Shown here one piece after another: positions 43,581-52,625 of a stretch of DNA of 64,000 bases. Every line of letters starts with the position of its first letter. The first letter of the stretch is position 1. Position numbers and translations under genes: made by a program. This DNA is from Bacteroidaceae bacterium (GTDB taxonomy: Bacteria; Bacteroidota; Bacteroidia; Bacteroidales; Bacteroidaceae), in NCBI GenBank assembly GCA_900770665.1, contig CAAGKZ010000059.1:26512-90511 (forward strand), read 5' to 3'. Below the pieces are notes generated by a model, which saw only the letters and a list, made by a program, of their open reading frames with translations, was not told the origin of the DNA and did not search any database.

Positions 43581-45017
43581 TTATCTTCTGGTGTCGTTGC
43601 CGGCGTAGCTTCTTACACAACGGAAACCTATGTATGAACGTGATTCATTCTGGTACTCATATGAGCGTGTGGCGCCCTGTATGTATTTCACGGGGTCTTT
43701 CCATGAACCGCCGCGTATGGTCTTCTTCTTCATATTGTAGGGGTCCTCCTTCGCGGCGCGGTACTGCAGGTCGGGGTTGATGTCGTTCATCTGCAGTATG
43801 CCGGCATCGGTGTAGAGTGTAGATGTCCACTCGGCTACGTTTCCGGCCATATCATACAGGCCGTTTGAGTTTGCCGAGAATATTCCGCAGGCCGATGTTA
43901 TGAGACTGCCGTCCTTGGTGTAGTTGCCCTCTCCCGGCTTGTAGTTGGCATAATAGCAACCCTCATCGCTCTTGGTGTCACCCTGCTCCCATGGGAAGCG
44001 GCGTCCCTCTTTGCCACGTGCGGCAAATTCCCACTCGGCCTCAGACGGCAGGCGATAGCGCTGTATCCACTTTGCCTGTGCGCCCATTCCGCGTAACAGG
44101 TGCTCTGTACGCCATGCACAGAAGGCATTTGCCTGCTCCCAGCTTACACCAACAACAGGGTAATTGTCATATTTTGGGTGGCTGAAGTAGAGCTGCAGAT
44201 ATGTCTCGTTGTTTGCATTGGGGAAATCGTTCACCCAACAGGTTGTGTCGGGGTAGATGTTTACAATGTATGTGTTGAGGAAATCGTATGCGCTTGACAA
44301 AGGACGGTTTATTGTCTCGCGTACAATCATGCCCTCATCATCAATGTAGGCAGTGTCCTTTGATATTGTGACAACGGCATCATAATCCACGGGAATGTCG
44401 GTGTTGCGGTTGCGCTCCTCGGGGTTTATGCGGTTCTTGCGCATGGCAGCCTGTGTGTAATCGTATATCTCGTAGCGATAGTTCATCTGCGAAGCGTCGA
44501 GCATCTTCTCGCCGGTGATGGGGTTGATGATATATACGCTTTCAATAGCGCGCTGCTCATCCTCGGTAGGTTTTTTCCAGGGGATGGGCTTCTTCCAGTT
44601 AAGGTATGGAGTGATGGGTTCGCCATACTCGTCCTCGGTAATCTTGAATGTCTCGTCGCCACCATACGCCGGGTCGGCAAGACGCTCGCGGATGATAGAG
44701 TCGCGCACCCAGAATACGAACTGGCGGTATTTGGCATTCGAAACCTCGGTCTCGTCCATCCAGAAAGCATCGACCGATATATCCTTTGATGGGGCTCCGG
44801 TGCCCCACAACGAATCGTTTGCTTCATCTCCAATTTTTATAGAACCTCTTTGTACAAGCACCATACCAAATGGAGCAGGTTCATTGATGGCCGAACCGTG
44901 TACGCCGGTTACCTCACCGCCCTGTGCTGTACTCATACCCGTCTTTGGGCTGAAGCAAGAGAACAGCGAGAGTGAAAGAAGTGCTGCTGTTGAAAGAAAT
45001 ACAAGTTTCTTCATCAT
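43581..45017 (-). CDS. gldK: T9SS lipoprotein GldK/PorK
   Basis: 478 aa lipoprotein: signal (MMKKLVFLSTAALLSLSL) with lipobox SLFS|C. The body is a formylglycine-generating-enzyme-like (FGE-sulfatase) domain: DAFWMDETEVSNAKYRQF, PVVGVSWEQANAFCAWR, YRLPSEAEWEFAARGK, NGLYDMAGNVAEWT, IRGGSWKDPVKY, SRSYIGFRCVRS. Forms the T9SS periplasmic ring with GldN. The ATG overlaps the porP stop (ATGA), giving translational coupling. Confidence 0.95.
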   Translation of the reverse strand: MMKKLVFLSTAALLSLSLFSCFSPKTGMSTAQGGEVTGVHGSAINEPAPFGMVLVQRGSIKIGDEANDSLWGTGAPSKDISVDAFWMDETEVSNAKYRQFVFWVRDSIIRERLADPAYGGDETFKITEDEYGEPITPYLNWKKPIPWKKPTEDEQRAIESVYIINPITGEKMLDASQMNYRYEIYDYTQAAMRKNRINPEERNRNTDIPVDYDAVVTISKDTAYIDDEGMIVRETINRPLSSAYDFLNTYIVNIYPDTTCWVNDFPNANNETYLQLYFSHPKYDNYPVVGVSWEQANAFCAWRTEHLLRGMGAQAKWIQRYRLPSEAEWEFAARGKEGRRFPWEQGDTKSDEGCYYANYKPGEGNYTKDGSLITSACGIFSANSNGLYDMAGNVAEWTSTLYTDAGILQMNDINPDLQYRAAKEDPYNMKKKTIRGGSWKDPVKYIQGATRSYEYQNESRSYIGFRCVRSYAGNDTRR

Positions 45018-45955
45018 TGTAAAATTCTTATGCTGTTATGTTTATTTTTCCCCTTTTTAAAAATCTCAAGGTCTATCTTGTAACCGATGAATATATCATG
45101 GTTACCGTTTTCGGCTCCTATGCCCGATGTGAAGAGTTCATATCCGTAACTCGCCGTTATGTTCATCATCTCAACACCAAGAATGAAGGCTACAGATGTC
45201 ATGGGGCTGTATGTCACGCCTCCGAAAAACTCCTTTCCGTTGTAGCTGTATGTGCCAAGAGCGGTTATGCTTGCACGCCAACCGACAAGGTCCGTCATCA
45301 CCTGCATAGAGGGCTGTACTGATATTAACGAATTTTTTATGGGAATATTGCCTCCTGCCATAAAATTAAAATAGGGGCTTACCCTTATCTCGTTTTTTTC
45401 TCCCAGCAACACCAATGGGGCGTTGAGGTGCAGACCGGCTACTCCCGCATAGAAATATTTGTGCTGATACAGTATTCCGGCACCGAAATCAATCTTGTTG
45501 CCGTCGGCGTTTCCCGATGGGAATGCCGGGTCGCTGTTGCTCTCGCCGAATATCAGGTCCTTGTTCTCGAAGCTGCAGTTCACAAGTCCCACCTGTGCGC
45601 CAAGTGCAAGCCGTCCCTTGAACAGCTTGAATGCGTATGCATAGTTCAGGTATAGGTGCTGGTTCGAGAATTTTCCTATCTCATCGTTTACGACTCCGAG
45701 TCCCAAACTGTGGTCGCTCTTGATGAATGGTATCGGAGCATCAATGTTTATGAGCATTGTCTTTGGGTTTCCCTCGAAACTTGTCATCTGGTTGCTGTAG
45801 GCTGCGTATGCCGTGAGCTTTCTCTCGGCACCGGCACCGGCTGGGTTGAAGTAGTTGAGCATCTCCCAATAATGCGTGAAGTGTGCGTCGAACTGAGCCT
45901 GCACCTTGCCGGCGATGCAGAACATCAATAGTATGACAATTGTACACTTCTTCAT
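45014..45955 (-). CDS. PorP/SprF-family outer-membrane protein
   Basis: 313 aa with signal peptide (MKKCTIVILLMFCIAGKVQAQ) and the family hallmark near the start, FTHYWEMLNYFNPAGAGAERKLTAYAAYSNQM. Beta-barrel alternation continues to the end. PorP is needed for T9SS in Porphyromonas; the SprF relative exports SprB in Flavobacterium. Position as the first gene before gldK matches porP. Confidence 0.92.
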   Translation of the reverse strand: MKKCTIVILLMFCIAGKVQAQFDAHFTHYWEMLNYFNPAGAGAERKLTAYAAYSNQMTSFEGNPKTMLINIDAPIPFIKSDHSLGLGVVNDEIGKFSNQHLYLNYAYAFKLFKGRLALGAQVGLVNCSFENKDLIFGESNSDPAFPSGNADGNKIDFGAGILYQHKYFYAGVAGLHLNAPLVLLGEKNEIRVSPYFNFMAGGNIPIKNSLISVQPSMQVMTDLVGWRASITALGTYSYNGKEFFGGVTYSPMTSVAFILGVEMMNITASYGYELFTSGIGAENGNHDIFIGYKIDLEIFKKGKNKHNSIRILQ

Positions 45956-46079
45956 CTTTTGCTAAATAACCGTTTCTACTAACGCAAAAAGCGCTGCTAT
46001 ATTATCTTAAAAGGGAAACACTCCCTCTTTATGTATAAAAATTATACAAAAATGCAGCAAAAAATGAAAAAAAACAATA

Positions 46080-46144
46080 CCGGCGGCAATCTTTACCGCC
46101 GGATATATTGAAAAAACGTGGCAAAACTTCTGTTCTGCCACGTT
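46080..46144. terminator. Two hairpins in the gap before the T9SS operon
   Basis: CCGGCGG/CCGCCGG (46080-46102) and AAACGTGGCA/TGCCACGTTT (about 46113-46144). On the minus strand both lie upstream of porP and could terminate transcription from the 46321-47319 gene. Confidence 0.6.
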
Positions 46145-46173
46145 TCTGCTTGATTATTGCTTTGTTGAATAGC

Positions 46174-46200
46174 AAAAAGTTACTTTACAAGTGTCTTTTA
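46174..46200 (-). pseudogene. Vestige of a T9SS sorting-tail end (KTLVK stop)
   Basis: AGCAAAAAGTTACTTTACAAGTGTC repeats the 3' end of the next gene (AGCAAAAAATTACTTTACAAGTAC at 46313-46336). Read on the minus strand it gives K-T-L-V-K-stop, preceded by an in-frame stop. It looks like the scar of a lost or recombined T9SS cargo gene. Confidence 0.45.
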
Positions 46201-46204
46201 CATG

Positions 46205-46240
46205 AAAATGGGCAAGGGAGTAGTCTCCCTGCCCATTTTT
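46205..46240. terminator. Bidirectional terminator
   Basis: AAAATGGGCAAGGGAG and CTCCCTGCCCATTTTT arms around TAGT with a single bulge, T5 on the plus side. It separates the vestige from the intact gene. Confidence 0.7.
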
Positions 46241-46320
46241 ATGTGCCATTGGCTCGCTTTTTTGTCAGCGACCCACGCTGTGCGTGACCAATCGCTAAAA
46301 AGCTCACCGATAGCAAAAAA

Positions 46321-47319
46321 TTACTTTACAAGTACTTTTTTGCCATTGACGATGTAGATGCCGGCTGTTGTGATAGCGTCAACCTTGCGGCCTGTAAGGT
46401 CGTAGATAACATTGGCACTATTCTCAACAGTGATGTTCTCGATGCTTGTTACCGCCTTCTCGTCGCCGAATACAACATTGATAACCTGTCCGAGAGAACC
46501 GCTCATGTCAATGTCGATATTGCAGAACAGTCTTTCTGCATCCATCTTTCCTTTAAGGCTTACAGGGATAGCGCCGAGCATTGGTCCCAACCACTCTTCT
46601 TCATTTCCCTCACCTGCTGTGATGAAAATCTCCTGATTTGTCTGGAAACTCTTGATTCCGTTCTCTTCTGTTGTTGTGATGCCGTCAAGAACAATGTTGC
46701 CCACCAGAATCTCACCGCCGAGTGTGAAGTTGTTCAATGCGAGCTTGTATGTACCATCTGTGTTCTGCTCAACAAAAATTGTTGTCTCCTGTGGATCTGT
46801 GCTCTCATCATTGATTGTGACAATCAGGTTGTCTGTGTATTCAATAACAGAATTGTTATCTGTTGCAAAATCGCTGCCGAATACAACATTGATAACCTGT
46901 CCGAGTGACTCGCTCATATCAATGTCGATAGTGCAGTATAGCTTCTCTGAGTCCATCTTGCCGATGAGGCTTACAGGGATAGCGCCGAGCATTGGTCCCA
47001 ACCAATCTTCCTCATTTCCCTCACCTGCTGTGATGAATATCTCCTGGTTTGTCTGGAAACTCTTGATTCCGTTCTCTTCTGTTGCTGTGATGCCGTCAAG
47101 AACGATGTTGCCTACCTGTATCATACCACCGAGCGTGAAATTGTTGAGTGACAGTTTGTATGTACCATCTGTGTTCTGCTCAACAAAAATTGTTGTCTCC
47201 TGTGGCTCTGTGCTCTCGCCGTCAATTGTGACAATCAAGTTGTCGGTGTAAGTTGTTGTCTGTGCCATTGCGAATGTTGCGGCAATAGCAAACATAAGTG
47301 TGAGTAAAGTTCTCTTCAT
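46321..47319 (-). CDS. T9SS cargo with two calycin-like domains
   Basis: 332 aa. Signal peptide (MKRTLLTLMFAIAATFAMA), then two tandem copies of a 130-aa domain (residues 23-150 and 160-285) with TIFVEQNTDGTYKL and NFTLGGxIxVGNIVLDGIT. This is the lipocalin/calycin-like domain of Bacteroidales. The copies are also very similar as DNA, so the duplication is recent. It ends in a type A sorting domain (VIYDLTGRKVDAI, GIYIVNGKKVLVK), so it should be exported by T9SS. Ligand unknown. Confidence 0.85.
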   Translation of the reverse strand: MKRTLLTLMFAIAATFAMAQTTTYTDNLIVTIDGESTEPQETTIFVEQNTDGTYKLSLNNFTLGGMIQVGNIVLDGITATEENGIKSFQTNQEIFITAGEGNEEDWLGPMLGAIPVSLIGKMDSEKLYCTIDIDMSESLGQVINVVFGSDFATDNNSVIEYTDNLIVTINDESTDPQETTIFVEQNTDGTYKLALNNFTLGGEILVGNIVLDGITTTEENGIKSFQTNQEIFITAGEGNEEEWLGPMLGAIPVSLKGKMDAERLFCNIDIDMSGSLGQVINVVFGDEKAVTSIENITVENSANVIYDLTGRKVDAITTAGIYIVNGKKVLVK

Positions 47320-47347
47320 AAGCTATTATTTTTATGGTTTAAATCTT

Positions 47348-48127
47348 TTAAAAAATGTATGTGAAGCCCAAAGTTCCATATATCGGATAAAGGGCAAATG
47401 TCACGCTGCTGTAGTCACCCGGGAATATGCCGTTGATACCCCATTTGAGGTCGGCAAAAACAGCCAAGTGCTTGTAAATCTTATATTCGGCACCGGCCTG
47501 CAGGCCATACTGGAACTTGCATATGTCGCTGCTGAAATCGTATGCGGCGCTCTCAAGTTCTGTCTTTTCGCCAGTGGGGTCGCCCTCACGCAGGTAACCG
47601 TCGTATGCAGCACCTGTAAATTCTCCGTCGAGAAGGAATGATGCGTATGCACCTGCCGATACGTTCCAACGCTCGTTTATCTTATAAATAGCAAGTACAG
47701 GTATGCTCAGGTATGTGTTCTTCACCTTTGTCTCAACCTTTCCTGTCCAATAGCCCGAAACGATACCATCGCCGTTTGCAACTTCCATATAGTAGTTCTT
47801 TGTGTCGGCGTTGGTTGTCATTCCCTTTGTCTCCAGTTCTATACCGAAACGCAAACCCCAATCACCCTTGCCGAACATCTTTTCAGCACAGCCTTCCAAT
47901 GACAGGTTCAGTCCGGGGTTAAAACCCTCGATGCCGCGTATTTCAACGGGCAAAGGCAGTGGCGCGGTACCTCCCAGGTTATAACCTGCGCTCAAACGGA
48001 CATTCCATCCTTTCAGCGCTGCCATGATAAGATTCTTGTCTGTATCGCTAATATTCTCGTTTGCATCTGTGGCATTTGCGGTCAGTGTGATGATGCTTGT
48101 AAGCAGAGCTATAAATATCCTTTTCAT
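47348..48127 (-). CDS. Outer-membrane beta-barrel protein
   Basis: 259 aa. Signal peptide (MKRIFIALLTSIITLTANA). Porin-like/PorT-type small barrel with alternating strands (NVRLSAGYNLGG, WGLRFGIELETKG, YLSIPVLAIYKINERWNVSAGAY-type segments) and a terminal GTLGFTYIF. It starts 28 bp after the stop of the PCMD gene (48155), so the calycin, barrel and PCMD genes form one transcription unit. Confidence 0.75.
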   Translation of the reverse strand: MKRIFIALLTSIITLTANATDANENISDTDKNLIMAALKGWNVRLSAGYNLGGTAPLPLPVEIRGIEGFNPGLNLSLEGCAEKMFGKGDWGLRFGIELETKGMTTNADTKNYYMEVANGDGIVSGYWTGKVETKVKNTYLSIPVLAIYKINERWNVSAGAYASFLLDGEFTGAAYDGYLREGDPTGEKTELESAAYDFSSDICKFQYGLQAGAEYKIYKHLAVFADLKWGINGIFPGDYSSVTFALYPIYGTLGFTYIF

Positions 48128-48154
48128 AATGTGTTATGTCTTGTGTTTTGGTAC

Positions 48155-49294
48155 TTATTTATTGTCCCAATTAATCTTCAGTTCATCAATGTGAAGTGTG
48201 CTGCCTACAGCGCCTTCGAAAACCTCGCCGCCTTTGCTTGAACTTGCAACAACGGTTATTGCATATTCGCCGCTCTCAAGTTTCTTGTAGTCAAAGGTGT
48301 TGCCGCCGAACTCTTTGTATGGAATCTCGAATCGGGTCCACTCACTCTCTGCTCCCGGCTTCTCCAGTTGTGCAACAAGGACTATGCGGTCGCTTGAGAG
48401 TACATTGCCGCCGTTAAGTGGCTCGAAATCGCTTGGGTCAATCTCATACAGCACCGAGTAGATTGAGCAGGTGTCGACACGACCCGCTATCTCCTCCATT
48501 GCCTTGTTGGTGAATACCTCGCCCGGTGTGTATTTGTAGTATCCTGTCAAGGAAACAGGCTTGCTTGGGGCAATTGCAAGACCGAAACGTGTAGCCTCGA
48601 GTGGAGCTTTTGTCGCATTCGCTGTCAAGAACTCGCCAATAAAGAGGTTACCAGGTGCAATGGGCATCTTCATCATCTTGCCGAACGAACCGGTGCTGCG
48701 TGTGGTTAGTTTTACACAGCAGCCTTTGACGCCGGCAGAGTCAACAGACGTGGGGAAATCTGCGGGTGTCTTGCCCTGTCCCGACATTGAGTAACCGGCA
48801 TTGGCCGTTGCCCACCAGTTAAGGACAGTGCCATTGGCATCCTTCTCGTACCAGAAGTAGTATTTCTTTTCAATTTCAAAGTTCTCGAAACTGAATGTCA
48901 TCTCTGTGTCTATGACGGTCTGCTTGGTGAAAGATACTTCATAATCCTTGCCCCAATTGCCATCCTCGGATGTGGTATGGTAAAACAGAAGTATGCCGCG
49001 GTCGCCATTCTCCTCAATGCGGTCGAGTTTCTCAATCTGTGCACCGGGGGTGAGCTCAAACTGCGGGTCAAGCTGTTTCAATTCCTCAATGCTTGTCTCC
49101 TCGCTTACATAGAATCTTACGGCATTATTGCTGATGATGGGTTTGCCAGATAATATTTCTTTGTTCTCTTCGAGCCAAGATGTCTTTACTGCTATGATGT
49201 CACACTCGGCATTGGGAGCCTCATCCTGTATGCACGATGTAAACAGAGTTATTGTTGCAAGAACAATAAGGGTTATAAGATGTGTTTTTTTCAT
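48155..49294 (-). CDS. PCMD-domain surface lipoprotein
   Basis: 379 aa. ATG 49294 gives a lipoprotein signal (MKKTHLITLIVLATITLFTS|C); the upstream frame extension is rejected. After a beta-sandwich-like N-terminal region the C-terminal 250 aa match the PCMD (putative carbohydrate metabolism domain) pattern: YYFWYEKDANGTVLNWWATANAG-type start, GYYKYTPGEVF and TLHIDELKINW at the very end. Carbohydrate binding is assumed for the family but unproven. Upstream, the 49378 gene ends 84 bp away. Confidence 0.8.
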   Translation of the reverse strand: MKKTHLITLIVLATITLFTSCIQDEAPNAECDIIAVKTSWLEENKEILSGKPIISNNAVRFYVSEETSIEELKQLDPQFELTPGAQIEKLDRIEENGDRGILLFYHTTSEDGNWGKDYEVSFTKQTVIDTEMTFSFENFEIEKKYYFWYEKDANGTVLNWWATANAGYSMSGQGKTPADFPTSVDSAGVKGCCVKLTTRSTGSFGKMMKMPIAPGNLFIGEFLTANATKAPLEATRFGLAIAPSKPVSLTGYYKYTPGEVFTNKAMEEIAGRVDTCSIYSVLYEIDPSDFEPLNGGNVLSSDRIVLVAQLEKPGAESEWTRFEIPYKEFGGNTFDYKKLESGEYAITVVASSSKGGEVFEGAVGSTLHIDELKINWDNK

Positions 49295-49377
49295 AGAATG
49301 AAAATTGAAATTCGCCGCAAAGTTAGGCAAAAATATTAATATAGTAAAATTGCATGCCGTTATTTGTCTGTTGTGCA

Positions 49378-50616
49378 TTATATGCGCACGCCGGCCGAGA
49401 ACTCAAGATATTCGGCCTTGATACTGTGTGACTTGATTGCGAACCCAAGGAATGTGTCGCCGAACTTTGGGAAATAGTATCTCAAGCCGGCCTTCTCGTA
49501 ATGCCAACCGCGCTCGCGGTCACCAGCCTCCTTGGCTTCAACGCCATTGACGCCCTTGTGCCTGTAGGGGTATGCTCCAACGGCCACGTGAACGGCAAGA
49601 TTGTGCCAATAGACCTCCTGTACAAATGCTATACCAACAGATATCGGTGCATATCCGGGGCAGTTGTCCACTGCCTCATCGCCATATACAATCCTGTCAC
49701 TGGCCTCAAGCTCTTTCATGTTCGATGAGTAGAATACATCAAGGCTCACTCCGCTTGCATATCGCAAAGCATAGCGGTACATGGCATCTACGCTGATGGA
49801 GAGTTTGGGATGTGCCTTAAGTTTTATCTTCTGTTTCTTTGCCGGGTCGCTTTCTGTTTCAACCTTTGCATTCCACTCGGCCATACAGGTGTGTACTCCA
49901 CCACCGAGTACAATCATATACTGCATTCCGTACTTGTAGTCGGCCTTCAGGCGAGGAGTATCAGTATACTTCTTGTAGTCGTAGTCCTCGAGCCTGTAGC
50001 GTGCGAACAGGCCGCCACCCATTGCGTTCAAAGCTTCGTTTGGCAGTTTCAGGCGGCCGTTGGAATAGTGGCGGAACATGGCATCCGCTCCAATCTCCCA
50101 TCTCTTGCCAACATTGAATTTTACAAAAACGCCTGCTCCAAAGTAGGCCATAACGGGTGAACTCAACCAGTTGTTTCCCGGGTTGTTTATCGGGTCATAT
50201 CTGTCGGGGTTGTATGTGGCGCCAAAATCGAACTGGTAACCTGCCGAGAAGTATTTCTTGCGTAGCAAAGAACGTTCGAATGAACCATAGAGAGAATAAA
50301 GGTTCGGGAATTTTGTTTGGTCATAGAACTTGAAATCTCCCATGCTGGCAAGCGAAAAGCCGAAGCTCAGAATTGGATAACCGAACTTTTGGGCATAGAC
50401 CGAACTGTCGCAAGGGTTTGTCTGGAAACCGGCTCCCACTTCGTAAGTCATGTAACCGAAACTCTTCAGGTTAGGTCTTGTTCTCTCAATGTCACTGCCA
50501 TACCATCCATGGGCGGTAACCACCATGTCTTTTGCTCTGAGTTTCTGTGCCTTAACCGGACATGTGAATGCTGTCAGAATGGTTATGACCAGAATTGTCT
50601 TTGTCAAGATTCTCAT
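49378..50616 (-). CDS. Outer-membrane protein, acyloxyacyl hydrolase (PagL)-like
   Basis: 412 aa. ATG 50616 gives a signal peptide (MRILTKTILVITILTAFTCPVKAQ). The segment GADAMFRHYSNGRLKLPNEA has the His-x-Ser-Asn-Gly pattern of PagL lipid A 3-O-deacylases, preceded by KFNVGKRWEIGADAMF. A fitting Glu for the catalytic triad is present but its spacing from the His (11 residues) is not the PagL one. It is longer than PagL (about 170 aa), with an extra barrel portion. Likely an outer-membrane barrel; the lipid A deacylase call is tentative. Confidence 0.65.
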   Translation of the reverse strand: MRILTKTILVITILTAFTCPVKAQKLRAKDMVVTAHGWYGSDIERTRPNLKSFGYMTYEVGAGFQTNPCDSSVYAQKFGYPILSFGFSLASMGDFKFYDQTKFPNLYSLYGSFERSLLRKKYFSAGYQFDFGATYNPDRYDPINNPGNNWLSSPVMAYFGAGVFVKFNVGKRWEIGADAMFRHYSNGRLKLPNEALNAMGGGLFARYRLEDYDYKKYTDTPRLKADYKYGMQYMIVLGGGVHTCMAEWNAKVETESDPAKKQKIKLKAHPKLSISVDAMYRYALRYASGVSLDVFYSSNMKELEASDRIVYGDEAVDNCPGYAPISVGIAFVQEVYWHNLAVHVAVGAYPYRHKGVNGVEAKEAGDRERGWHYEKAGLRYYFPKFGDTFLGFAIKSHSIKAEYLEFSAGVRI

Positions 50617-50746
50617 ATGAGTATTGCAATTTTCTGCGCAAAGATACAAAAAATGTGCAAAAGAATTTAAATTGTATTGTTAAAACTGCTCTGTTCACTT
50701 TGATTTAGAACACATAAGTTTTGAAAATGGTATCATAAACAGTCGC

Positions 50747-50789
50747 ATAATAAACACATCACAGCCGGCGGTTGTGATGTGTTTATTAT
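50747..50789. terminator. Strong hairpin terminator at the island's left border
   Basis: ATAATAAACACATCACA and TGTGATGTGTTTATTAT arms with GCCGGCGGT loop region. It would stop minus-strand transcription leaving the island. Confidence 0.8.
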
Positions 50790-50809
50790 TGGTTGTCGAC
50801 CTTTGGGTA

Positions 50810-50897
50810 TTTGTTATTTGCTGTTCATCTTATTTTTGAAATCTTCCATAAAAAGCACTTTGTTATTAAAGTATTCAAATGCGATGGACGTAGTTTT
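50810..50897. repeat. 88-bp direct repeat, left copy
   Basis: 86 of 88 bases identical to 54753-54840 (differences GCG/GCA and ACG/ACA). On the minus strand it encodes the same 27-residue tail (SIAFEYFNNKVLFMEDFKNK...stop), but here without a start codon and after an in-frame stop. It marks the left edge of the accessory island. Confidence 0.85.
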
Positions 50898-50927
50898 ATT
50901 ATTACCTATTAATAATGTTGAAAGTGC

Positions 50928-51989
50928 CTATCGAAAAGTATCTTCAATTTTATTTTCTATATCCTTATACTTGCCACTCATATCTCCACCAAGATAGAAT
51001 TTATGCAAGTCCTCTTTAGTCAAAGTACCATCTTTCAGGAATTTGGTGAGATACTCTTTGTTGAAATCCACCATCAGCATGCTCTTTTCAAGCATTTTCA
51101 AAATTTTCTTGTTGTTTTCGATATTTTTCTGTACCATCTTTTGGATTTCCTGTATTTCAGTGACATCCTTGACAATACGGTTTATTATAATAGCCAACAA
51201 ATCCTTGTCGTATTGCACTTGTTTGGAATGTAGCGCAATATCGCGGGCCATCATATATGCAATGGCCAAATTAGTGTAGTTGCCTGCTTGCGAATCTATT
51301 ATCACCACAAATCCAACCTGTGGTATGTACGCAACATTATCTGTCAAATTGGTTATGGAACTATCAGACAAAGCTCGGTCAAATACTATAATGCTGCATT
51401 TTGATCCTCGGTTATAATCAGCCTCGATAAGCTGTCCCCATGCGGTATCCTGTTTCGTCTTATTAAAGGCATCATAGTTCTTGATATCGCCTAATTTTAC
51501 GCTTTTGTTAAACTTGCACTCAATAGCAATAGTCTTGCCGCCCGAAGCATATATTTCACAAATGATGTCGCCGGTTTTATTAGAGCCCTGAGCCTTTTCG
51601 GTACCCGAAAGCGAAATGGAGTCATTAATGTTTCTTGATTTCAAATAATTCTGCAACGCCTCGGCAATGTCGCTTTCGGCTATTATTCCTTTAACCGCAG
51701 TTTTGAAGAAGATCTCTTGTTTCATATCAAAAATCTTCTTAAGACTTTCCAGTTCTGTGCCCAACTCATTGGATGTTTTGTCTAAAAACGCCGACAATCT
51801 GTCTTCCATCAACGCCAACACACCAATGTAGAGCGCTTTTAAAAAAGTTTTATCTCTTTCTTCGGCAGGTACTCTCTTATCAAAATACTCAAAAACAATC
51901 TCGTTGTCAAGTTCAAAAGCATTTATCGGTATGCGTTTTTTCTGTTGGTCAAGATTTCCAATAATCTTCGCTGTTACTTTATTTGTCAT
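50928..51989 (-). CDS. PD-(D/E)XK nuclease-like protein
   Basis: 353 aa from ATG 51989 (MTNKVTAKIIGNL). The longer frame to 52106 is not favoured. A helical N-terminus (1-110) is followed by the nuclease core: D141 in SNKTGDIICEIY, then E157-C-K159 in KTIAIECKFNK, the D...ExK catalytic layout. A later GYIPQVGFVVIIDSQ-type strand resembles Mrr-like folds. The C-terminal 90 residues form a coiled coil (VKDVTEIQEIQKMVQKNI). A restriction or defence nuclease is plausible. Its stop lies 30 bp from the direct repeat. Confidence 0.7.
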   Translation of the reverse strand: MTNKVTAKIIGNLDQQKKRIPINAFELDNEIVFEYFDKRVPAEERDKTFLKALYIGVLALMEDRLSAFLDKTSNELGTELESLKKIFDMKQEIFFKTAVKGIIAESDIAEALQNYLKSRNINDSISLSGTEKAQGSNKTGDIICEIYASGGKTIAIECKFNKSVKLGDIKNYDAFNKTKQDTAWGQLIEADYNRGSKCSIIVFDRALSDSSITNLTDNVAYIPQVGFVVIIDSQAGNYTNLAIAYMMARDIALHSKQVQYDKDLLAIIINRIVKDVTEIQEIQKMVQKNIENNKKILKMLEKSMLMVDFNKEYLTKFLKDGTLTKEDLHKFYLGGDMSGKYKDIENKIEDTFR

Positions 51990-52317
51990 AATTATATTTT
52001 TTATAAAAGTTCTATTTCCAATTTTGCATACCCTCTTGTGGCAGCTGCTTGACGCAAGCAACATGGCCATCTGTCCATGACGATATTTTGTATCTTTATG
52101 GTGCAAACAAAAAAGATGTTATGCTATTCAATAACAAAGATAATGAAGTTTTACTATATGGCAGATAACAACTGTAAATAAAACTCTGTCGCTCCTGTAA
52201 TACTCAGAATATCTTGGATTAATATTTTGCAGGGCTGTGCTTGGGTAGTCTATGGCTCACCATGCAACCCTGAAAACATTGTTTATCATTATTGAGATGA
52301 TTGAAGTATCAAAAAAA
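51990..52317. other. Gene-free interval inside the island
   Basis: No gene supported. A 39-codon extension of the nuclease frame crosses part of it but starts without any supporting signal. AT-rich; no repeat recognised. Confidence 0.4.
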
Positions 52318-52345
52318 CATCCTCGTGCTGTGAAACACGAGGATG
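52311..52345 (-). terminator. Terminator after the small membrane-protein gene
   Basis: CATCCTCGTG and CACGAGGATG stem (52318-52345), followed by T7 on the minus strand (52311-52317). Confidence 0.85.
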
Positions 52346-52391
52346 AAGTGATTCAAGAGGAAATATTCTATTCTTCCGTCATAGCCTTGGC

Positions 52392-52604
52392 TTAAGTATC
52401 AAACTTGTTATTTAGACTCTCTATAATATTGTTTGTCCATTCCCATACTTTGTCTCTCCAATTTGCTGAACATAAAGCAGCGAGAAAGCAAAGCACAGCC
52501 ATAACTTCCAATACTATTAAGGTGAAAATAGCACATCCAAATCGTTTGGGTAGGTTGTCAAGAAAATCGTCCATCCAACCAAATAAAAATTGCCAGATAT
52601 CCAT
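52392..52604 (-). CDS. Small membrane protein, 70 aa
   Basis: Not recognised. One strong hydrophobic helix (residues 24-45, CAIFTLIVLEVMAVLCFLAAL) between a Trp/Phe/Asp-rich start (MDIWQFLFGWMDDFLDNLPK) and an amphipathic C-terminus (WEWTNNIIESLNNKFDT). It lies 21 bp after the 65-aa gene and is followed by a terminator, so it closes a small operon. Confidence 0.5.
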   Translation of the reverse strand: MDIWQFLFGWMDDFLDNLPKRFGCAIFTLIVLEVMAVLCFLAALCSANWRDKVWEWTNNIIESLNNKFDT

Positions 52605-52625
52605 TTTAGATGCTATTTAAAAAGG

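Noticed and set aside
51990..52106. 39-residue N-terminal extension of the nuclease-like protein
   Set aside because: No start signal, odd composition (HGQMAMLLASSSCHKR); ATG 51989 gives a normal start.
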